Positions 7,879-22,286 of a stretch of 64,000 bases of DNA are shown here, one piece after another (positions within the stretch are counted from its first letter, which is position 1; each line of letters begins with the position of its first letter). Origin of the DNA: Qingshengfaniella alkalisoli (GTDB lineage Bacteria > Pseudomonadota > Alphaproteobacteria > Rhodobacterales > Rhodobacteraceae). Location of the stretch: NCBI RefSeq assembly GCF_007855645.1, contig NZ_CP042265.1, positions 186,001-250,000 on the forward strand, given 5' to 3'. The notes under the pieces are model-generated. The model was not told where the DNA came from. It did not search any database and saw only the letters and a list, made by a program, of their open reading frames with translations. Both the position numbers and the translations under genes were made by a program.

Positions 7879-10355
7879 GCGATACAGACGGCAAGAAGAC
7901 ACTGGGAGTGCGCGGCGGCGGCTCTCGTTCGGGACAGGTGAAGCAAAGCTTCAGCCACGGCCGGACGAAGAACGTTGTCGTGGAAACCAAGCGCAAGCGC
8001 GTTGTGGTTCCCAAGGCCGGTGCAGCAAAATCCGGCGGTGCCGGTGGCGATGCGCGTCGCCCCAAAGGCGCAAGCGATGCAGAGATGGAGCGTCGTCTGA
8101 AGGCGTTGCAAGCCGCCAAGGCTCGCGAGGCTGAAGATCAGAAAGAACGCGAAGCAGAAGAACGCCGCCGCGCTGAAGAGCGCGAGCGCCGTCGTGCGGA
8201 ACTGGAAGCCAAGGAGCGCGAAGAGCGCGAGCGCGAAGAAGCGCTGAAAGCCAAGGCCGAAGAAGACGAACGTCGCAAGCGCGAAGCCGAAGAAACCAAG
8301 CGTGCGGACGCCGTCGCAGCGCGGCAACCGAAAGACGAGCCCGCCGCAGCTAACACTGCCGGCCCGGATCAAGCGACGAACGCACCAAATCCCCGCAAGG
8401 TCGATAAGGAACGCGACCGCGAACCGCGTCAGCCGAAGAGCAAGGGGCGCGATGACAACCGCCGTTCAGGCAAGCTGACCGTCAACCAGGCTCTGCGTGG
8501 CGGTGAAGGTGGTCGCCAGCGTTCAATGGCCTCAATGAAGCGTCGTCAGGAACGTGATCGTCGCAAGGCGATGAGCAACGAGCCACGTGAAAAGGTCGTT
8601 CGCGAGGTTCAACTGCCTGAGACGATCGTCGTTCAGGAGCTTGCAAACCGTATGGCCGAGCGCGTCGCCGACGTGGTAAAATCGCTCATGCAAAGCGGCA
8701 TGATGGTTACGCAAAACCAGTCGATCGATGCTGACACGGCTGAACTGATCATCGAAGAATTCGGCCATCGTGTACAGCGTGTTTCAGCATCTGATGTCGA
8801 GGATGTGATTCATGTCGAGCAGGATGACCCAAAGGATCTGAAGGCGCGTCCGCCGGTTATCACGGTGATGGGTCACGTCGACCACGGCAAGACCTCGCTT
8901 CTGGACGCAATCCGGAATGCAAAGGTGGTCTCAGGCGAGGCTGGCGGTATCACCCAGCACATCGGCGCGTATCAGGTGAAAACCGATAGCGGCGATATCC
9001 TGACATTCCTCGATACACCCGGTCACGCTGCATTTACGTCGATGCGTGCGCGGGGTGCTCAGGTGACGGATATCGTCGTGCTGGTGGTTGCTGCCGATGA
9101 TGCCGTCATGCCACAAACCATCGAAGCCCTGAACCACGCCAAGGCCGCCGGTGTTCCGATGATCGTCGCGATCAACAAATGCGACAAGCCGGAAGCGAAC
9201 CCGGATAAGGTTCGCACGGACCTGCTGCAGCATGAAGTGATCGTTGAGAAGATGTCCGGTGATGTGCAGGATATCGAGGTGTCCGCAATCACCGGCAAAG
9301 GGCTGGACGAACTGCTGGAAGCCATTGCGCTGCAGGCGGAGATCCTTGAACTGAAAGCCAGCCCGAATCGTTCTGCGCAAGGCGCGGTGATCGAGGCGCA
9401 GCTCGATGTGGGTCGTGGTCCAGTGGCGACTGTGTTGGTTCAGAATGGCACGCTCCATCAGGGCGACATCTTCGTTGTGGGCGAGCAATGGGGTAAGGTC
9501 CGCGCACTGATCAATGATCAGGGTGAACGCGTGAAGGAAGCCGGTCCGTCTGTACCTGTCGAGGTGCTCGGTCTGAACGGTACGCCAGAAGCTGGTGACG
9601 TCTTGAACGTGGTTGATACCGAAGCGCAGGCTCGTGAAATTGCAGAGTATCGCGAGCACCAGGCCAAGGACAAACGGGCGGCGGCTGGTGCTGCAACAAC
9701 TCTGGAACAGATGCTGGCCAAGGCGAAGGCCGACGAGAACGTCGTCGAACTTCCCATCCTTGTGAAAGCCGATGTTCAGGGTTCCGCCGAAGCCATCGTT
9801 CAGGCGATGGAGAAGATCGGTAACGACGAGGTGCGCGTGCGCGTTCTGCACTCCGGTGTAGGTGCGATCACTGAAACCGATATCGGTCTGGCGGAAGCAT
9901 CCGGTGCTCCGGTGTTCGGGTTCAACGTGCGTGCGAATGCGTCGGCGCGAAACACGGCAAACCAGAAGGGTGTGGAGATCCGGTACTACTCGGTGATCTA
10001 CGATCTGGTTGATGATGTGAAAGCGGCGGCGTCCGGCCTGTTGTCGAACGAGATTCGCGAACGCTTCATCGGCTACGCCGAGATCAAGGAAGTCTTCAAG
10101 GTCTCCGGTGTCGGTAAGGTTGCTGGTTGTCTGGTCACCGAAGGTGTGGCGCGCCGCTCCGCCGGTGTGCGCCTGCTGCGGGACAACGTTGTAGTCCACG
10201 AAGGCACGCTGAAGACCTTGAAACGCTTCAAGGACGAAGTGGCAGAGGTTCAGTCCGGCCAGGAATGTGGTATGGCGTTCGAGAACTACGACGACATCCG
10301 CCCGGCAGATGTCATCGAGATTTTCGAGCGTGAAGAGGTCGAGCGATCCCTTTAA
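7875..10355 (+). CDS. infB: Translation initiation factor IF-2
   Basis: This 826-residue GTPase delivers initiator tRNA to the 30S subunit. The N-terminus holds a long charged helical stretch (residues about 75-160, dense in Glu/Arg/Lys) and an IF2-N helix region ([19 protein letters not shown]). The G domain shows [12 protein letters not shown] near residue 333, DTPGHAAF and [10 protein letters not shown]. Domains II to IV follow with the C-terminal fMet-tRNA-binding barrel ([14 protein letters not shown]). It is last in the operon and is followed by a strong terminator. Confidence 0.97.
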   Translation: MSDTDGKKTLGVRGGGSRSGQVKQSFSHGRTKNVVVETKRKRVVVPKAGAAKSGGAGGDARRPKGASDAEMERRLKALQAAKAREAEDQKEREAEERRRAEERERRRAELEAKEREEREREEALKAKAEEDERRKREAEETKRADAVAARQPKDEPAAANTAGPDQATNAPNPRKVDKERDREPRQPKSKGRDDNRRSGKLTVNQALRGGEGGRQRSMASMKRRQERDRRKAMSNEPREKVVREVQLPETIVVQELANRMAERVADVVKSLMQSGMMVTQNQSIDADTAELIIEEFGHRVQRVSASDVEDVIHVEQDDPKDLKARPPVITVMGHVDHGKTSLLDAIRNAKVVSGEAGGITQHIGAYQVKTDSGDILTFLDTPGHAAFTSMRARGAQVTDIVVLVVAADDAVMPQTIEALNHAKAAGVPMIVAINKCDKPEANPDKVRTDLLQHEVIVEKMSGDVQDIEVSAITGKGLDELLEAIALQAEILELKASPNRSAQGAVIEAQLDVGRGPVATVLVQNGTLHQGDIFVVGEQWGKVRALINDQGERVKEAGPSVPVEVLGLNGTPEAGDVLNVVDTEAQAREIAEYREHQAKDKRAAAGAATTLEQMLAKAKADENVVELPILVKADVQGSAEAIVQAMEKIGNDEVRVRVLHSGVGAITETDIGLAEASGAPVFGFNVRANASARNTANQKGVEIRYYSVIYDLVDDVKAAASGLLSNEIRERFIGYAEIKEVFKVSGVGKVAGCLVTEGVARRSAGVRLLRDNVVVHEGTLKTLKRFKDEVAEVQSGQECGMAFENYDDIRPADVIEIFEREEVERSL

Positions 10356-10378
10356 GTCGGGTTGCTTGAAAGGAAAAA

Positions 10379-10410
10379 GCCGCGGGCCTTCTGGCACCGC
10401 GGCTTTTTTT
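10379..10410 (+). terminator. Intrinsic terminator of the rimP-infB operon
   Basis: GCCGCGG (10379-10385) pairs with CCGCGGC (10397-10403) around an 11-base loop, followed by seven T residues. AAAAA precedes the stem and extends the pairing. It lies 23 bases after the infB stop. Confidence 0.88.
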
Positions 10411-10695
10411 GTGTGACAGTCACGAAGGTATTAGGGTCAGGGTACTATGCACGAGAGGCACAAAGCCGTCTCGAAACTCCGGTGTCCGTCACATACAGCG
10501 CCCACCTTATGGATATCATCGCTGCTTATGGTCTGTTGGTCATCTCATTTTTCTACTTGCCTAGTCATTAGGCACCGATTCGCGGTGAATGGCCAATTTC
10601 AAACTTTACGTGGGCAAAAAAACGCCGAACAAGGCTGTCTTAAGGCCAAGTTTCATACAATATGGACCTCCGAGTGATTGGAGAGGCACCATAGG
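10411..10695. other. Intergenic stretch without a recognised gene
   Basis: This lies between the infB terminator and the end of mutT, and is more AT-rich than its surroundings. It holds a short imperfect hairpin (CGAGAGGC / GCCGTCTCG around ACAAA near 10451-10473). Frames of up to 76 codons run through it, but none has a convincing ribosome-binding site or composition. I see no RNA gene or repeat. Confidence 0.4.
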
Positions 10696-11094
10696 TCAAA
10701 CCCAATCTCGGATAAATGGAATCAAGGGAATGTCCGCCGCCGGCATCTCATAGTCGCGGAGCCGGTTTGGCCGAACCCAATCCAGCGCCTGCCCTTCCCG
10801 GGACTGTACGATTCCTTCCCATTTGCGACAAATGAAGACGGGCATCAGCAAGTGGAAATCGTCGTAACTGTGAGACGCGAAGGTGAGGGGAGCCAGACAA
10901 CTGTCCCACGTCTCTATCCCAAGCTCTTCGTGCAGTTCACGGATAAGTGCGGCCTCGGGCGTTTCATCGGTCTCAACTTTACCGCCTGGAAACTCCCACA
11001 ACCCCGCCATGGATTTTCCTTCTGGGCGTTGAGCAAGGAGCACACGCCCGTCACGGTCGACGAGAACAACAGCGGCAACGAGGATCGTCTTCAT
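10696..11094 (-). CDS. mutT: 8-oxo-dGTP diphosphatase, MutT-type Nudix hydrolase
   Basis: This 132-residue Nudix enzyme hydrolyses oxidised nucleoside triphosphates to prevent mutation. The full Nudix box is present (GGKVETDETPEAALIRELHEELGI with all catalytic Glu residues, residues about 37-60). The start at 11094 overlaps the argJ stop as ATGA, so it is translated downstream of argJ. A longer frame to 11214 lies inside argJ. The order ppiC-argJ-mutT reads as one leftward unit. Confidence 0.93.
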   Translation of the reverse strand: MKTILVAAVVLVDRDGRVLLAQRPEGKSMAGLWEFPGGKVETDETPEAALIRELHEELGIETWDSCLAPLTFASHSYDDFHLLMPVFICRKWEGIVQSREGQALDWVRPNRLRDYEMPAADIPLIPFIRDWV

Positions 11095-12425
11095 GACCGA
11101 TAATCCGCGTTGATGGAAATATAACCGTGGGTCAGATCGCAGGTCCACACTGTGTCGCTGGCTTCGCCGAGGCCGAGGTCCACGTGGATCACGATCTCGT
11201 CTGCCCTCATACACGCGACGCCGTCTTCCTCCCGGTAGCTTTCGGCGACCCAGCCATTCTCGGCGACCAATATGTCACCAAAGCGGATGCTCAGCAGATC
11301 CCTGTCAGCCTTGGCCCCGGATTTACCGACGGCCATCACTATGCGACCCCAGTTGGGATCTTCTCCAGCAGCGGCGGTCTTGACCAGAGGCGAATTAGCG
11401 ATGGCTAAAGCGCATCGCCGGGCGTCTTCCGGGCTATCGGCACCGGTGACGGTGACCTCAATAAACTTGGTGGCACCTTCGCCGTCGCGTACAACCTGAT
11501 GCGACAGGTCGCGCATCACCTTGTGCAGGGCGTCGGAGAAGGCAGCTTCATTGGCGCTACCTGCCACAATGTCATCCCCCGTCTGACCCGTAGCGGCAAC
11601 CAGAAGCGTGTCGGAGGTCGAGGTGTCGCTATCCACCGTGATTGCGTTGAAGGTTCGGTCTGTCAGTCTGCGCAAAATGGATTGCAGCAGCGCTGTGTCG
11701 ATCTTCGCGTCGGTGAAAATATAGACCAGCATGGTGCCCATGTCGGGCGCGACCATGCCGGATCCTTTGGCAATACCCGCGATGCGGATTGTGTCCTCGC
11801 CCAGTTTGGCCTCTGTTGCCGTGCCTTTGGGAAAGGTGTCTGTCGTCATGATCGCGTGGGCAGCGTCGGAGATGGCGGTGTCAGACAAGGCTTTGGTCAG
11901 CTCGTCCAAAACACTCGTGATGCGCTCATGCGGGAGCGGTTCGCCAATTACACCAGTTGACGATGAAAAGACACGCGATTGAGGGATATTCAGGCGGGTT
12001 GCGACAGCTTGGGTGATCTCCTGCACAGATTTCTGGCCCGCGCCTCCGGTGAAGGCGTTGGAATTGCCGGAGTTCACGATGATCGCGGCACCATTACGCA
12101 GATCGGGCGTCATCGCCAGCTTTTCTTCGCAGTCCAGAACCGGGGCGGAGCGCGTGGCGGAGCGCGTGGTGACGCCTGCGATCGTCGTGCCAGTGCACAG
12201 TCTGGCCAGCATGACGTCAGTCCGACCGCGATACCTGACGCCTGCGGCGACAGATGCGAACTCTACACCCGGAATCACGGGAAGATCGGGAAAGCCTCCT
12301 TTGGGTGCCAGCGGGGAGACGGCGACCCCGGACTCATCCGGGGTCTCGTTTTTCAGCGCGCGCAGTTGTGCCTGCGCCCGTGCCAGTTTCCGGCGCAGAC
12401 GCCGGACTTCCAAATCAGCGCGCAT
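11091..12425 (-). CDS. argJ: Bifunctional ornithine acetyltransferase / N-acetylglutamate synthase ArgJ
   Basis: This 444-residue enzyme of the arginine acetyl cycle transfers acetyl from N-acetylornithine to glutamate and is made as a self-cleaving precursor. Visible motifs are RGRTDVMLA, NSGNSNAFTG, SSSTGVIGE and the cleavage region SGMVAPDMGTMLVY. The cleavage residue is Thr, here preceded by Gly instead of the common Ala. The C-terminus GYISINADYRS is complete. The first 33 residues are an added basic helix (LEVRRLRRKLARAQAQL) not usual in the family. The start codon is backed by AAGG 8 bases upstream, 9 bases after the ppiC stop. Confidence 0.94.
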   Translation of the reverse strand: MRADLEVRRLRRKLARAQAQLRALKNETPDESGVAVSPLAPKGGFPDLPVIPGVEFASVAAGVRYRGRTDVMLARLCTGTTIAGVTTRSATRSAPVLDCEEKLAMTPDLRNGAAIIVNSGNSNAFTGGAGQKSVQEITQAVATRLNIPQSRVFSSSTGVIGEPLPHERITSVLDELTKALSDTAISDAAHAIMTTDTFPKGTATEAKLGEDTIRIAGIAKGSGMVAPDMGTMLVYIFTDAKIDTALLQSILRRLTDRTFNAITVDSDTSTSDTLLVAATGQTGDDIVAGSANEAAFSDALHKVMRDLSHQVVRDGEGATKFIEVTVTGADSPEDARRCALAIANSPLVKTAAAGEDPNWGRIVMAVGKSGAKADRDLLSIRFGDILVAENGWVAESYREEDGVACMRADEIVIHVDLGLGEASDTVWTCDLTHGYISINADYRS

Positions 12426-12434
12426 AGTATTACC

Positions 12435-13283
12435 TTATTCGTCGAACAGGTCGCCAGCTGTCAGAAAGCTCGGATCAATCTCTTCCGCAGTAGCGCGGTC
12501 GATTTCGGAGCCATCGGTCAGTTCATTCAGGTGCGCTTCGACAGCTTCCTGCTGAATCTGACCGGCCAGTTCGCCGCGAACTTCTTCCAGCGTCGGCGCA
12601 TCAGCCATGCGGGTTTCGGTCAGTTTGATGACGTGCCAGCCGAACTGGGTTTCGATCGGATCGGACACTTGACCTGGTGCCATCGCCATGACGGCCTGTT
12701 CGAATTCCGGCACCATCATGCCCTCGGAGAACCAGCCAAGCTCGCCGCCATTCGGGCCGGATGGGCCAGTCGAGTTTTCACGAGCCAATTCTGCGAAATC
12801 CGCGCCTTCATCGAGCTGTGTCTTAAGATCAGCCGCTTCTTCCTCGGTCTCGACCAGAATGTGAGACGCGGAGTATTCCTTCGTCGGCTCCGCATCTGCG
12901 TAGGCTTCGTCATATTTCTGCTGAATGGCTTCATCCGTCACGGCGGCAGAGACCACATCTTCAAGAGCGGCGGATGCCAGAACGGCGCGTTCTTCGTTCT
13001 TAAGAGCGGCTTTCGTCTGCGGGTCGGGAGAATCAACCTGTTGGGCCAGGAGGGTTTGCTGAATGACCTGATCCAGAAGGCCCGAGAACAGCGCATCCGG
13101 CGGCACTTGCTGATACTGTTGCGGCAACTGTGCGCGGATCAGAAGCAGTTGGCCAGCCGTAATTTCATCGCCATTGACGGTAGCCAGTACGGTATCTGCG
13201 GTGACGGTGTCCTGCGCTGCGACTTGTCCGGCCAGTCCAAAAGAGAAGACGGGCGCGAGCAAGAGCGTTGAGCGGATCTGCAT
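12435..13283 (-). CDS. Exported parvulin-type peptidylprolyl isomerase
   Basis: This 282-residue protein has a signal peptide (basic MQIRS, hydrophobic LLLAPVFSFGLAG, cleavage near VAAQ). The SurA/PrsA-like N-terminal helices lead to a central rotamase domain with SASHILVETEEEA, GPSGPNGGELGWFSEGMMVPEFE and FGWHVIKL. It probably assists folding of envelope proteins in the periplasm. Two consecutive ATGs (13286, 13283) follow AAGGA; the second has the better spacing and is used. It is divergent from secA, and the two functions (secretion and periplasmic folding) are related. Confidence 0.9.
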   Translation of the reverse strand: MQIRSTLLLAPVFSFGLAGQVAAQDTVTADTVLATVNGDEITAGQLLLIRAQLPQQYQQVPPDALFSGLLDQVIQQTLLAQQVDSPDPQTKAALKNEERAVLASAALEDVVSAAVTDEAIQQKYDEAYADAEPTKEYSASHILVETEEEAADLKTQLDEGADFAELARENSTGPSGPNGGELGWFSEGMMVPEFEQAVMAMAPGQVSDPIETQFGWHVIKLTETRMADAPTLEEVRGELAGQIQQEAVEAHLNELTDGSEIDRATAEEIDPSFLTAGDLFDE

Positions 13284-13467
13284 CATGTATTCCTTGTGTT
13301 TGGCCGCACCGATCGGGCGACGTTGACAGTCCAAGACCCGCCCCTTACATCGCCTACTGATCAATGTAACAAGACCGGCCCTTGGCTCGTTACTTATTGC
13401 GCGGGGCAGATGTCGGCAAGGTGCGCTTTCTCACGATCGGGTCAGAGGCGCGGCAACGGAGAACACA

Positions 13468-16157
<2,690 letters not shown>

Positions 16158-16179
<22 letters not shown>

Positions 16180-16778
16180 TCCTTGGCGCGCTGGGTCTTA
16201 TCGGCCCAGCCGCGTTTGCGCAGGAACTTTGCCCGGAAACGCTGAGCGTTCAACATGATCAGGTGACAGGGATTGCCCTGTTGTCGGTTAGTTCGCCTTG
16301 CCGTCCTTATACTCCTGTTGAAATCATGCTTGGCCCGTTCGTGATCAGCGAGGAAACCTCTGACAGGGGGGGAGTGCAGGTGCCGCTTCCGCTGGTAGAA
16401 GGGGTATCAGAGGTGCGTGCGCGTTTCGAAGATTCGGTGCTTGGTATGCCGTTGCCGTTGATCGAAAATTACCCGGCTTTTGTTGCATTCGATTGGGACA
16501 CAGCGCCGGGTTTCGGCTTTGATCTGGTCGCCGGCTTGGCAGTTTTTGAGACTGTCGCGGGCTTTGTTGCCAGCGAAGACGCACCGAGGCTGCAAATCGC
16601 TGTGTTTTCACCCGATCACGACCTGTCCAGCGTTCCTGTGAAAATTTTGCCGAAGCAGTGTGGGCGTATGGCCGAAGGGCGGTTGATTACATCCAGACAG
16701 CCAGAGCCGCAGCCACTTCGTGCTCAACTGCCCGAATGTGACGAGACCATTCGGCTGGATCTACCGCTTGGCGGCTAA
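16158..16778 (+). CDS. Exported protein of unknown function overlapping secA
   Basis: This frame of 206 residues begins at a TTG at 16158 inside the last codons of secA. It starts with a clean signal peptide ([22 protein letters not shown], cleavage after AFA). The mature part contains paired cysteines ([31 protein letters not shown]) that could form disulfides in the periplasm. I do not recognise the family. Overlap with secA suggests translational coupling. The start could also be an upstream in-frame codon, but those lack a signal peptide at the N-terminus. The stop overlaps radC on the opposite strand. Confidence 0.65.
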
Positions 16779-17536
16779 AGATAGCCTGCGGATCGAAAGC
16801 TGAGTTCCGAAGACTTTCCGATGATGATGTGATCATGCAGGGACAGCCCCAGGACCTCTGCTGCTTCCTGAACGCGTATGGTCATAGCGATGTCTGCGTC
16901 CGACGGAGTAGGATCGCCGGAAGGGTGATTGTGAACTAGGATCAGTGACGAGGCATTCATCGCCAGAGCGCGTTTGACAATTTCACGGGGATAGACCGGC
17001 ACATGATCCACTGTGCCACGTGCCTGCTCCTCGTCCGCAATCAGTACGTTCTTGCGATCCAGATACAACACCCGGAACTGTTCTGTTTCTAGATGTGACA
17101 TTGCGGTGTGGCAGTAGTTCAACACGGCGTCCCAGCTAGAGATCACGGGCTTTTGCATCACCTTGGATCGCGCCATGCGATGTGTAGCGGCTTCAACCAG
17201 CTTGAGTTCCAGGATTACCGCATCGCCCACGCCGCGGACGGCCATAAGGCGGTCTCGCGGCGCGGCGAGTACACGTGCAAAGTCACCAAACTCTTGGAGA
17301 AGCCGGTGCGACACGGGTTTCACATCGCAATTGGGAATCGCGCGGATCAGGATCAGTTCGAGGACTTCATTGTCCGGCATGGATTGTGCGCCGCTGTCAA
17401 GAAAGCGGCGTTGAAGGCGAAGGCGGTGTTCCTTGATGTCGGAGGGGACGCGGGTTCCGCGCGAGCCGGTGATGAACAATTCCTGCCCCTCGAAGAGGGG
17501 AAAAAACGGTTCAGAAAATTCACCATGTTCAGCCAT
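16775..17536 (-). CDS. radC: RadC family JAB-domain protein
   Basis: This 253-residue protein has an N-terminal helix-hairpin-helix region (VRGVGDAVILELKL near residue 105) and a C-terminal JAB/MPN metal-site domain with VHNHPSGDPTPSDAD. That motif provides the His-x-His and Ser-Asp ligands. RadC was named a DNA repair protein, but a repair role is no longer accepted for the family and its function is open. It is convergent with the exported protein upstream on the plus strand (four-base overlap) and downstream of dnaJ on the same strand, separated by a hairpin. Confidence 0.93.
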   Translation of the reverse strand: MAEHGEFSEPFFPLFEGQELFITGSRGTRVPSDIKEHRLRLQRRFLDSGAQSMPDNEVLELILIRAIPNCDVKPVSHRLLQEFGDFARVLAAPRDRLMAVRGVGDAVILELKLVEAATHRMARSKVMQKPVISSWDAVLNYCHTAMSHLETEQFRVLYLDRKNVLIADEEQARGTVDHVPVYPREIVKRALAMNASSLILVHNHPSGDPTPSDADIAMTIRVQEAAEVLGLSLHDHIIIGKSSELSFRSAGYL

Positions 17537-17589
17537 AGGCCGACGCTGCGCGAATTGGTTAAATTTTGTGTTAACTGCGGTAGAGAATG

Positions 17590-17618
17590 AACGCCCGCGC
17601 TGCGAAAACGCGGGCGTT
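17590..17618 (-). terminator. Hairpin after dnaJ, likely terminator
   Basis: AACGCCCGCG (17590-17599) pairs perfectly with CGCGGGCGTT (17609-17618) around nine bases, starting 4 bases after the dnaJ stop. The run of T after it on the minus strand is short and broken (TTCATTCT), so termination efficiency is uncertain. Confidence 0.5.
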
Positions 17619-17621
17619 ATA

Positions 17622-18773
17622 TCAGTTCTTCATCCCGTCCCAGAAATTCTTCACCTTGGAGAAGAAGTTGGACGAATGCGGATTGTTGTCCTTAGACAGT
17701 TCCTCGAATTCTTGCAGCAGCTCTTTCTGGCGTGCTGAAAGATTTACGGGTGTTTCCACCGCGATTTCGATAAACATGTCCCCATGGCTGGCTCCACGCA
17801 GAGCGGGCATGCCCTTGCCGCGCAAACGCATCTGACGGCCGGACTGGCTGCCTGCGGGGATTTTGACGCGGGATCGACCGCCGTCGATCGTAGGCACTTC
17901 GATGTCGCCGCCCAACGCCGCAGTGGTCATCGACACCGGAACGCGACATTGCAAATTCACTCCATCGCGCTGGAACAGGCTGTGTTCCTGAACCTCGATG
18001 AAGATGTACAGATCACCCGATGGCCCGCCGCGCATACCTGCTTCGCCTTCGCCGGACAAGCGAATGCGTGTGCCCGTTTCGACACCTGCGGGAATGTTGA
18101 CCGAAAGGGCACGGTCTTTCTCGACGCGACCCTGACCATGACAGGTCTTACACGGATTCTTGATGATCTGCCCAAGTCCTGCACAGGTCGGGCAGGATCG
18201 TTCGACCGTGAAAAAGCCTTGTTGTGCTCGGACTTTACCCATTCCGGAACAGGTAGGGCAGGTAACTGGTTCTGCACCACCTTCTGCACCGCTGCCGTGG
18301 CAATCGTCGCATTCAACGGCCGTCGGTACGTTGATAGTTTTATGAAGCCCACGATAGGCGTCTTCGAGTGTGATTCTCAGATTGTATCGCAGATCCGAGC
18401 CGCGCGCGGCCCGTTGTCGGCCACCACCTCGGCCACCGCCACCCATGAAGTCACCGAACAGGTCATCGAAAACATCGGAAAAGGCGGAGGCAAAGTCACC
18501 CTGACCGCCCGCGCCGGGATGCCCGCGGCCGCCGCCGCCCATACCGCCTTCGAAAGCAGCGTGACCGAAGCGATCATAGGCTGCTTTCTTTTCGCCGTCC
18601 TTGAGAACCTCATAGGCCTCGTTGGCTTCCTTGAACTTGGTTTCCGCATCCGGATTGTCCGCATTGCGATCAGGATGAAATTCTTTGGCCTTTTTCCGGT
18701 AGGCCTTTTTGATTTCATCCGCAGAGGCACCTTTGGGTACCCCCAAAACGTCGTAGTAATCTCTTTTTGCCAT
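17622..18773 (-). CDS. dnaJ: Chaperone protein DnaJ
   Basis: This 383-residue Hsp40 co-chaperone has an N-terminal J domain ([17 protein letters not shown]), a Gly-rich linker ([15 protein letters not shown]) and four CxxCxGxG zinc repeats ([32 protein letters not shown]). C-terminal substrate-binding domains complete it. It stimulates the ATPase of DnaK, encoded 72 bases upstream on the same strand. Confidence 0.97.
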   Translation of the reverse strand: MAKRDYYDVLGVPKGASADEIKKAYRKKAKEFHPDRNADNPDAETKFKEANEAYEVLKDGEKKAAYDRFGHAAFEGGMGGGGRGHPGAGGQGDFASAFSDVFDDLFGDFMGGGGRGGGRQRAARGSDLRYNLRITLEDAYRGLHKTINVPTAVECDDCHGSGAEGGAEPVTCPTCSGMGKVRAQQGFFTVERSCPTCAGLGQIIKNPCKTCHGQGRVEKDRALSVNIPAGVETGTRIRLSGEGEAGMRGGPSGDLYIFIEVQEHSLFQRDGVNLQCRVPVSMTTAALGGDIEVPTIDGGRSRVKIPAGSQSGRQMRLRGKGMPALRGASHGDMFIEIAVETPVNLSARQKELLQEFEELSKDNNPHSSNFFSKVKNFWDGMKN

Positions 18774-18799
18774 TGGCGCGTGTCCCCCAGGAAACGCGA

Positions 18800-18838
18800 A
18801 GGTCGGCCCCGGCTGGCGAGGCCGACCTCAGCATCTCA
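18800..18838 (-). terminator. Hairpin in the dnaK-dnaJ spacer
   Basis: AGGTCGGCC (18800-18808) and GGCCGACCT (18830-18838) are perfect 9-base complements in the 72-base gap between dnaK and dnaJ. No T tract follows on the minus strand, so it may act as an mRNA 3' stabiliser or partial terminator that sets dnaK above dnaJ. Confidence 0.5.
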
Positions 18839-18845
18839 GACGCGC

Positions 18846-20765
<1,920 letters not shown>

Positions 20766-20866
20766 AGTGTATACCTTCTTCCTTGGCGATTTGAGGGGGC
20801 GGCCCGGTCGCGGCGCCGATCCCCGATCCCTAAAATTTGGCCGGGCGAACCCGACAGCTTGGAGCG

Positions 20867-20896
20867 TATATAAGGAGGGGGTATTCCCCCTGCAAG
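20867..20896 (-). promoter_or_regulatory. dnaK promoter with palindrome in the spacer
   Basis: On the minus strand CTTGCA (20896-20891) and TTATATA (20873-20867) are separated by 17 bases. This is compatible with a housekeeping or RpoH-type alphaproteobacterial promoter. The spacer contains the 14-base palindrome GGGGGTATTCCCCC (20877-20890). Confidence 0.6.
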
Positions 20897-20924
20897 CGGA
20901 TGGATAGGACGTAAGTTTTGAAAA

Positions 20925-21545
20925 ATGGCAAAGAATGAAACGGATGTGCAGCGACTCGACGTGAACGGCGCGCTTTTGATGCCCGGATTCCTGGATGAGG
21001 CGATGCAGAGACAAATTCTCGAAGATGTCCGACAGATCACGCGGCTTGCACCGCTGTATGCCCCGATGACGCGACGAGGGCCGATGTCGGTCAGGATGAC
21101 GTCGGCTGGTGCGTTTGGCTGGGTGACGGATCGCAAGGGGTACCGCTACGAGTCCCGCCACCCACAGGGCACGGAATGGCCGCCGATTCCTGCCTCAATC
21201 CTCAAGGTCTGGGACGAGGTGAGCGGAGCGAATCGACCGCCGGAATGTTGTCTGGTGAACTTCTACGGCGAGGGCGCACGGATGGGGTTGCATCAGGACA
21301 AGGACGAGGCGGACTTTTCGCAGCCGGTTCTGTCGATCTCGTTGGGGGATGACGGGCTGTTCCGTGTGGGTGGTGTTGAGCGCGGTGGGCGAACAAAATC
21401 GGCGTGGCTGCATTCCGGGGATGTCGTGGTGCTCAGGGATGAAGCGCGTCTCGCTTATCACGGGGTGGATCGCATTCGGTTCGGAACTTCGCCGCTGTTG
21501 AACCAGAGCGGGCGCCTCAACCTGACACTCAGGGTGGTGACCTGA
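20925..21545 (+). CDS. alkB: AlkB-type alpha-ketoglutarate-dependent DNA dealkylase
   Basis: This 206-residue Fe(II)/2-oxoglutarate dioxygenase oxidatively removes alkyl lesions from DNA/RNA bases. Iron ligands are in [10 protein letters not shown] (His and Asp) and AYHGVDRI (His); the 2-oxoglutarate arginine is in [21 protein letters not shown] is diagnostic. It is divergent from dnaK, sharing the 159-base region that contains the dnaK promoter. Confidence 0.93.
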   Translation: MAKNETDVQRLDVNGALLMPGFLDEAMQRQILEDVRQITRLAPLYAPMTRRGPMSVRMTSAGAFGWVTDRKGYRYESRHPQGTEWPPIPASILKVWDEVSGANRPPECCLVNFYGEGARMGLHQDKDEADFSQPVLSISLGDDGLFRVGGVERGGRTKSAWLHSGDVVVLRDEARLAYHGVDRIRFGTSPLLNQSGRLNLTLRVVT

Positions 21546-21547
21546 AC

Positions 21548-22185
21548 TTACGGCCCATGTAAACTGCAGCAACCGGAGTAGAAGGTCGGGGTCTCGGCAG
21601 TTTCCAGTATCAGGCGCAGGGAAAACCCGTATTCTCGGTTGCTCATTCCGTCCGTGCACATTTCGCGGTTCAGGAACATTTGGCCCGAACCTGCATCGTT
21701 GACAGGATCGCGGCCATTTCCCGATCTGTTCGACCTGCTGGCGCAGATTGCCAGACGATTGAAAATCCTTGGGTCGGGTCGGGCATCCTTTCGAATTCGG
21801 CTTGATCGTGGCGAGGGATGTGCAGGCTCCAGAAGGGTTCAGTTCCGTTGCAACGAAGGCGGACAGGAATCATGTTGTCGGGTTGCACGGGTTGGGGTGC
21901 CAGATACCGGACTGCCACCCAGCCGGATTGTTCAGGCAGACCAACACGGGCCCATTTGCGGTCCTTGGAAAGCCGGAGTACCTCGACATCTGTTCGGTCC
22001 GGCGGAAGACTGCCGATGATGTCAGCCCTAGAGTTTGGGGCCGCGCGAATGTTCAGCTCGTCGTCACTAGCAACGTCCGTGATATCAAACAGTGCAGGGT
22101 ATTCGTCGGGCAGGCCTGCGATGCTTCCGCCAGCCTGACATAGGAAGATCAAACAGCCTGTGGTGAGCATCAACAGCCGACGCAT
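21548..22185 (-). pseudogene. Frameshifted SH3/COG3650-type envelope protein gene
   Basis: From an ATG at 22185 the frame gives a signal peptide (MRRLLMLTTGCLIFLCQAG), an SH3-like segment (LNIRAAPNSRADIIGSL, WVAVRYL) and then CNGTEPFWSLHIP, the signature of COG3650-type envelope proteins. The frame stops at 21670. The rest of the family signature (EMCTDGMSNREYGFSLRL, then GCC near the end) lies in the neighbouring frame and ends at TAA 21548-21550. One missing G in a GGG run (CCC at 21684-21686 on the plus strand) joins the two perfectly. This is either a true disrupted gene or a sequencing error. Confidence 0.8.
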
Positions 22186-22286
22186 GCCTATTCCTCCCCC
22201 AACCGATCCGTATCCCTTTCAATATACGTGTCGTTCGGTGTAATGCACAGAACAACTATTTGCATCGGGTAGAGAGCGGGGAAATA

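Noticed and set aside
10447-10677. Plus-strand frame of 76 codons in the infB-mutT gap
   Set aside because: No ribosome-binding site, odd composition rich in Ser/Cys/Trp, and no domain; probably chance in AT-richer sequence.
12435-13364. Extended start of the isomerase at 13364
   Set aside because: It would place about 26 residues before a clear signal peptide; the ATG pair at 13286/13283 has AAGGA.
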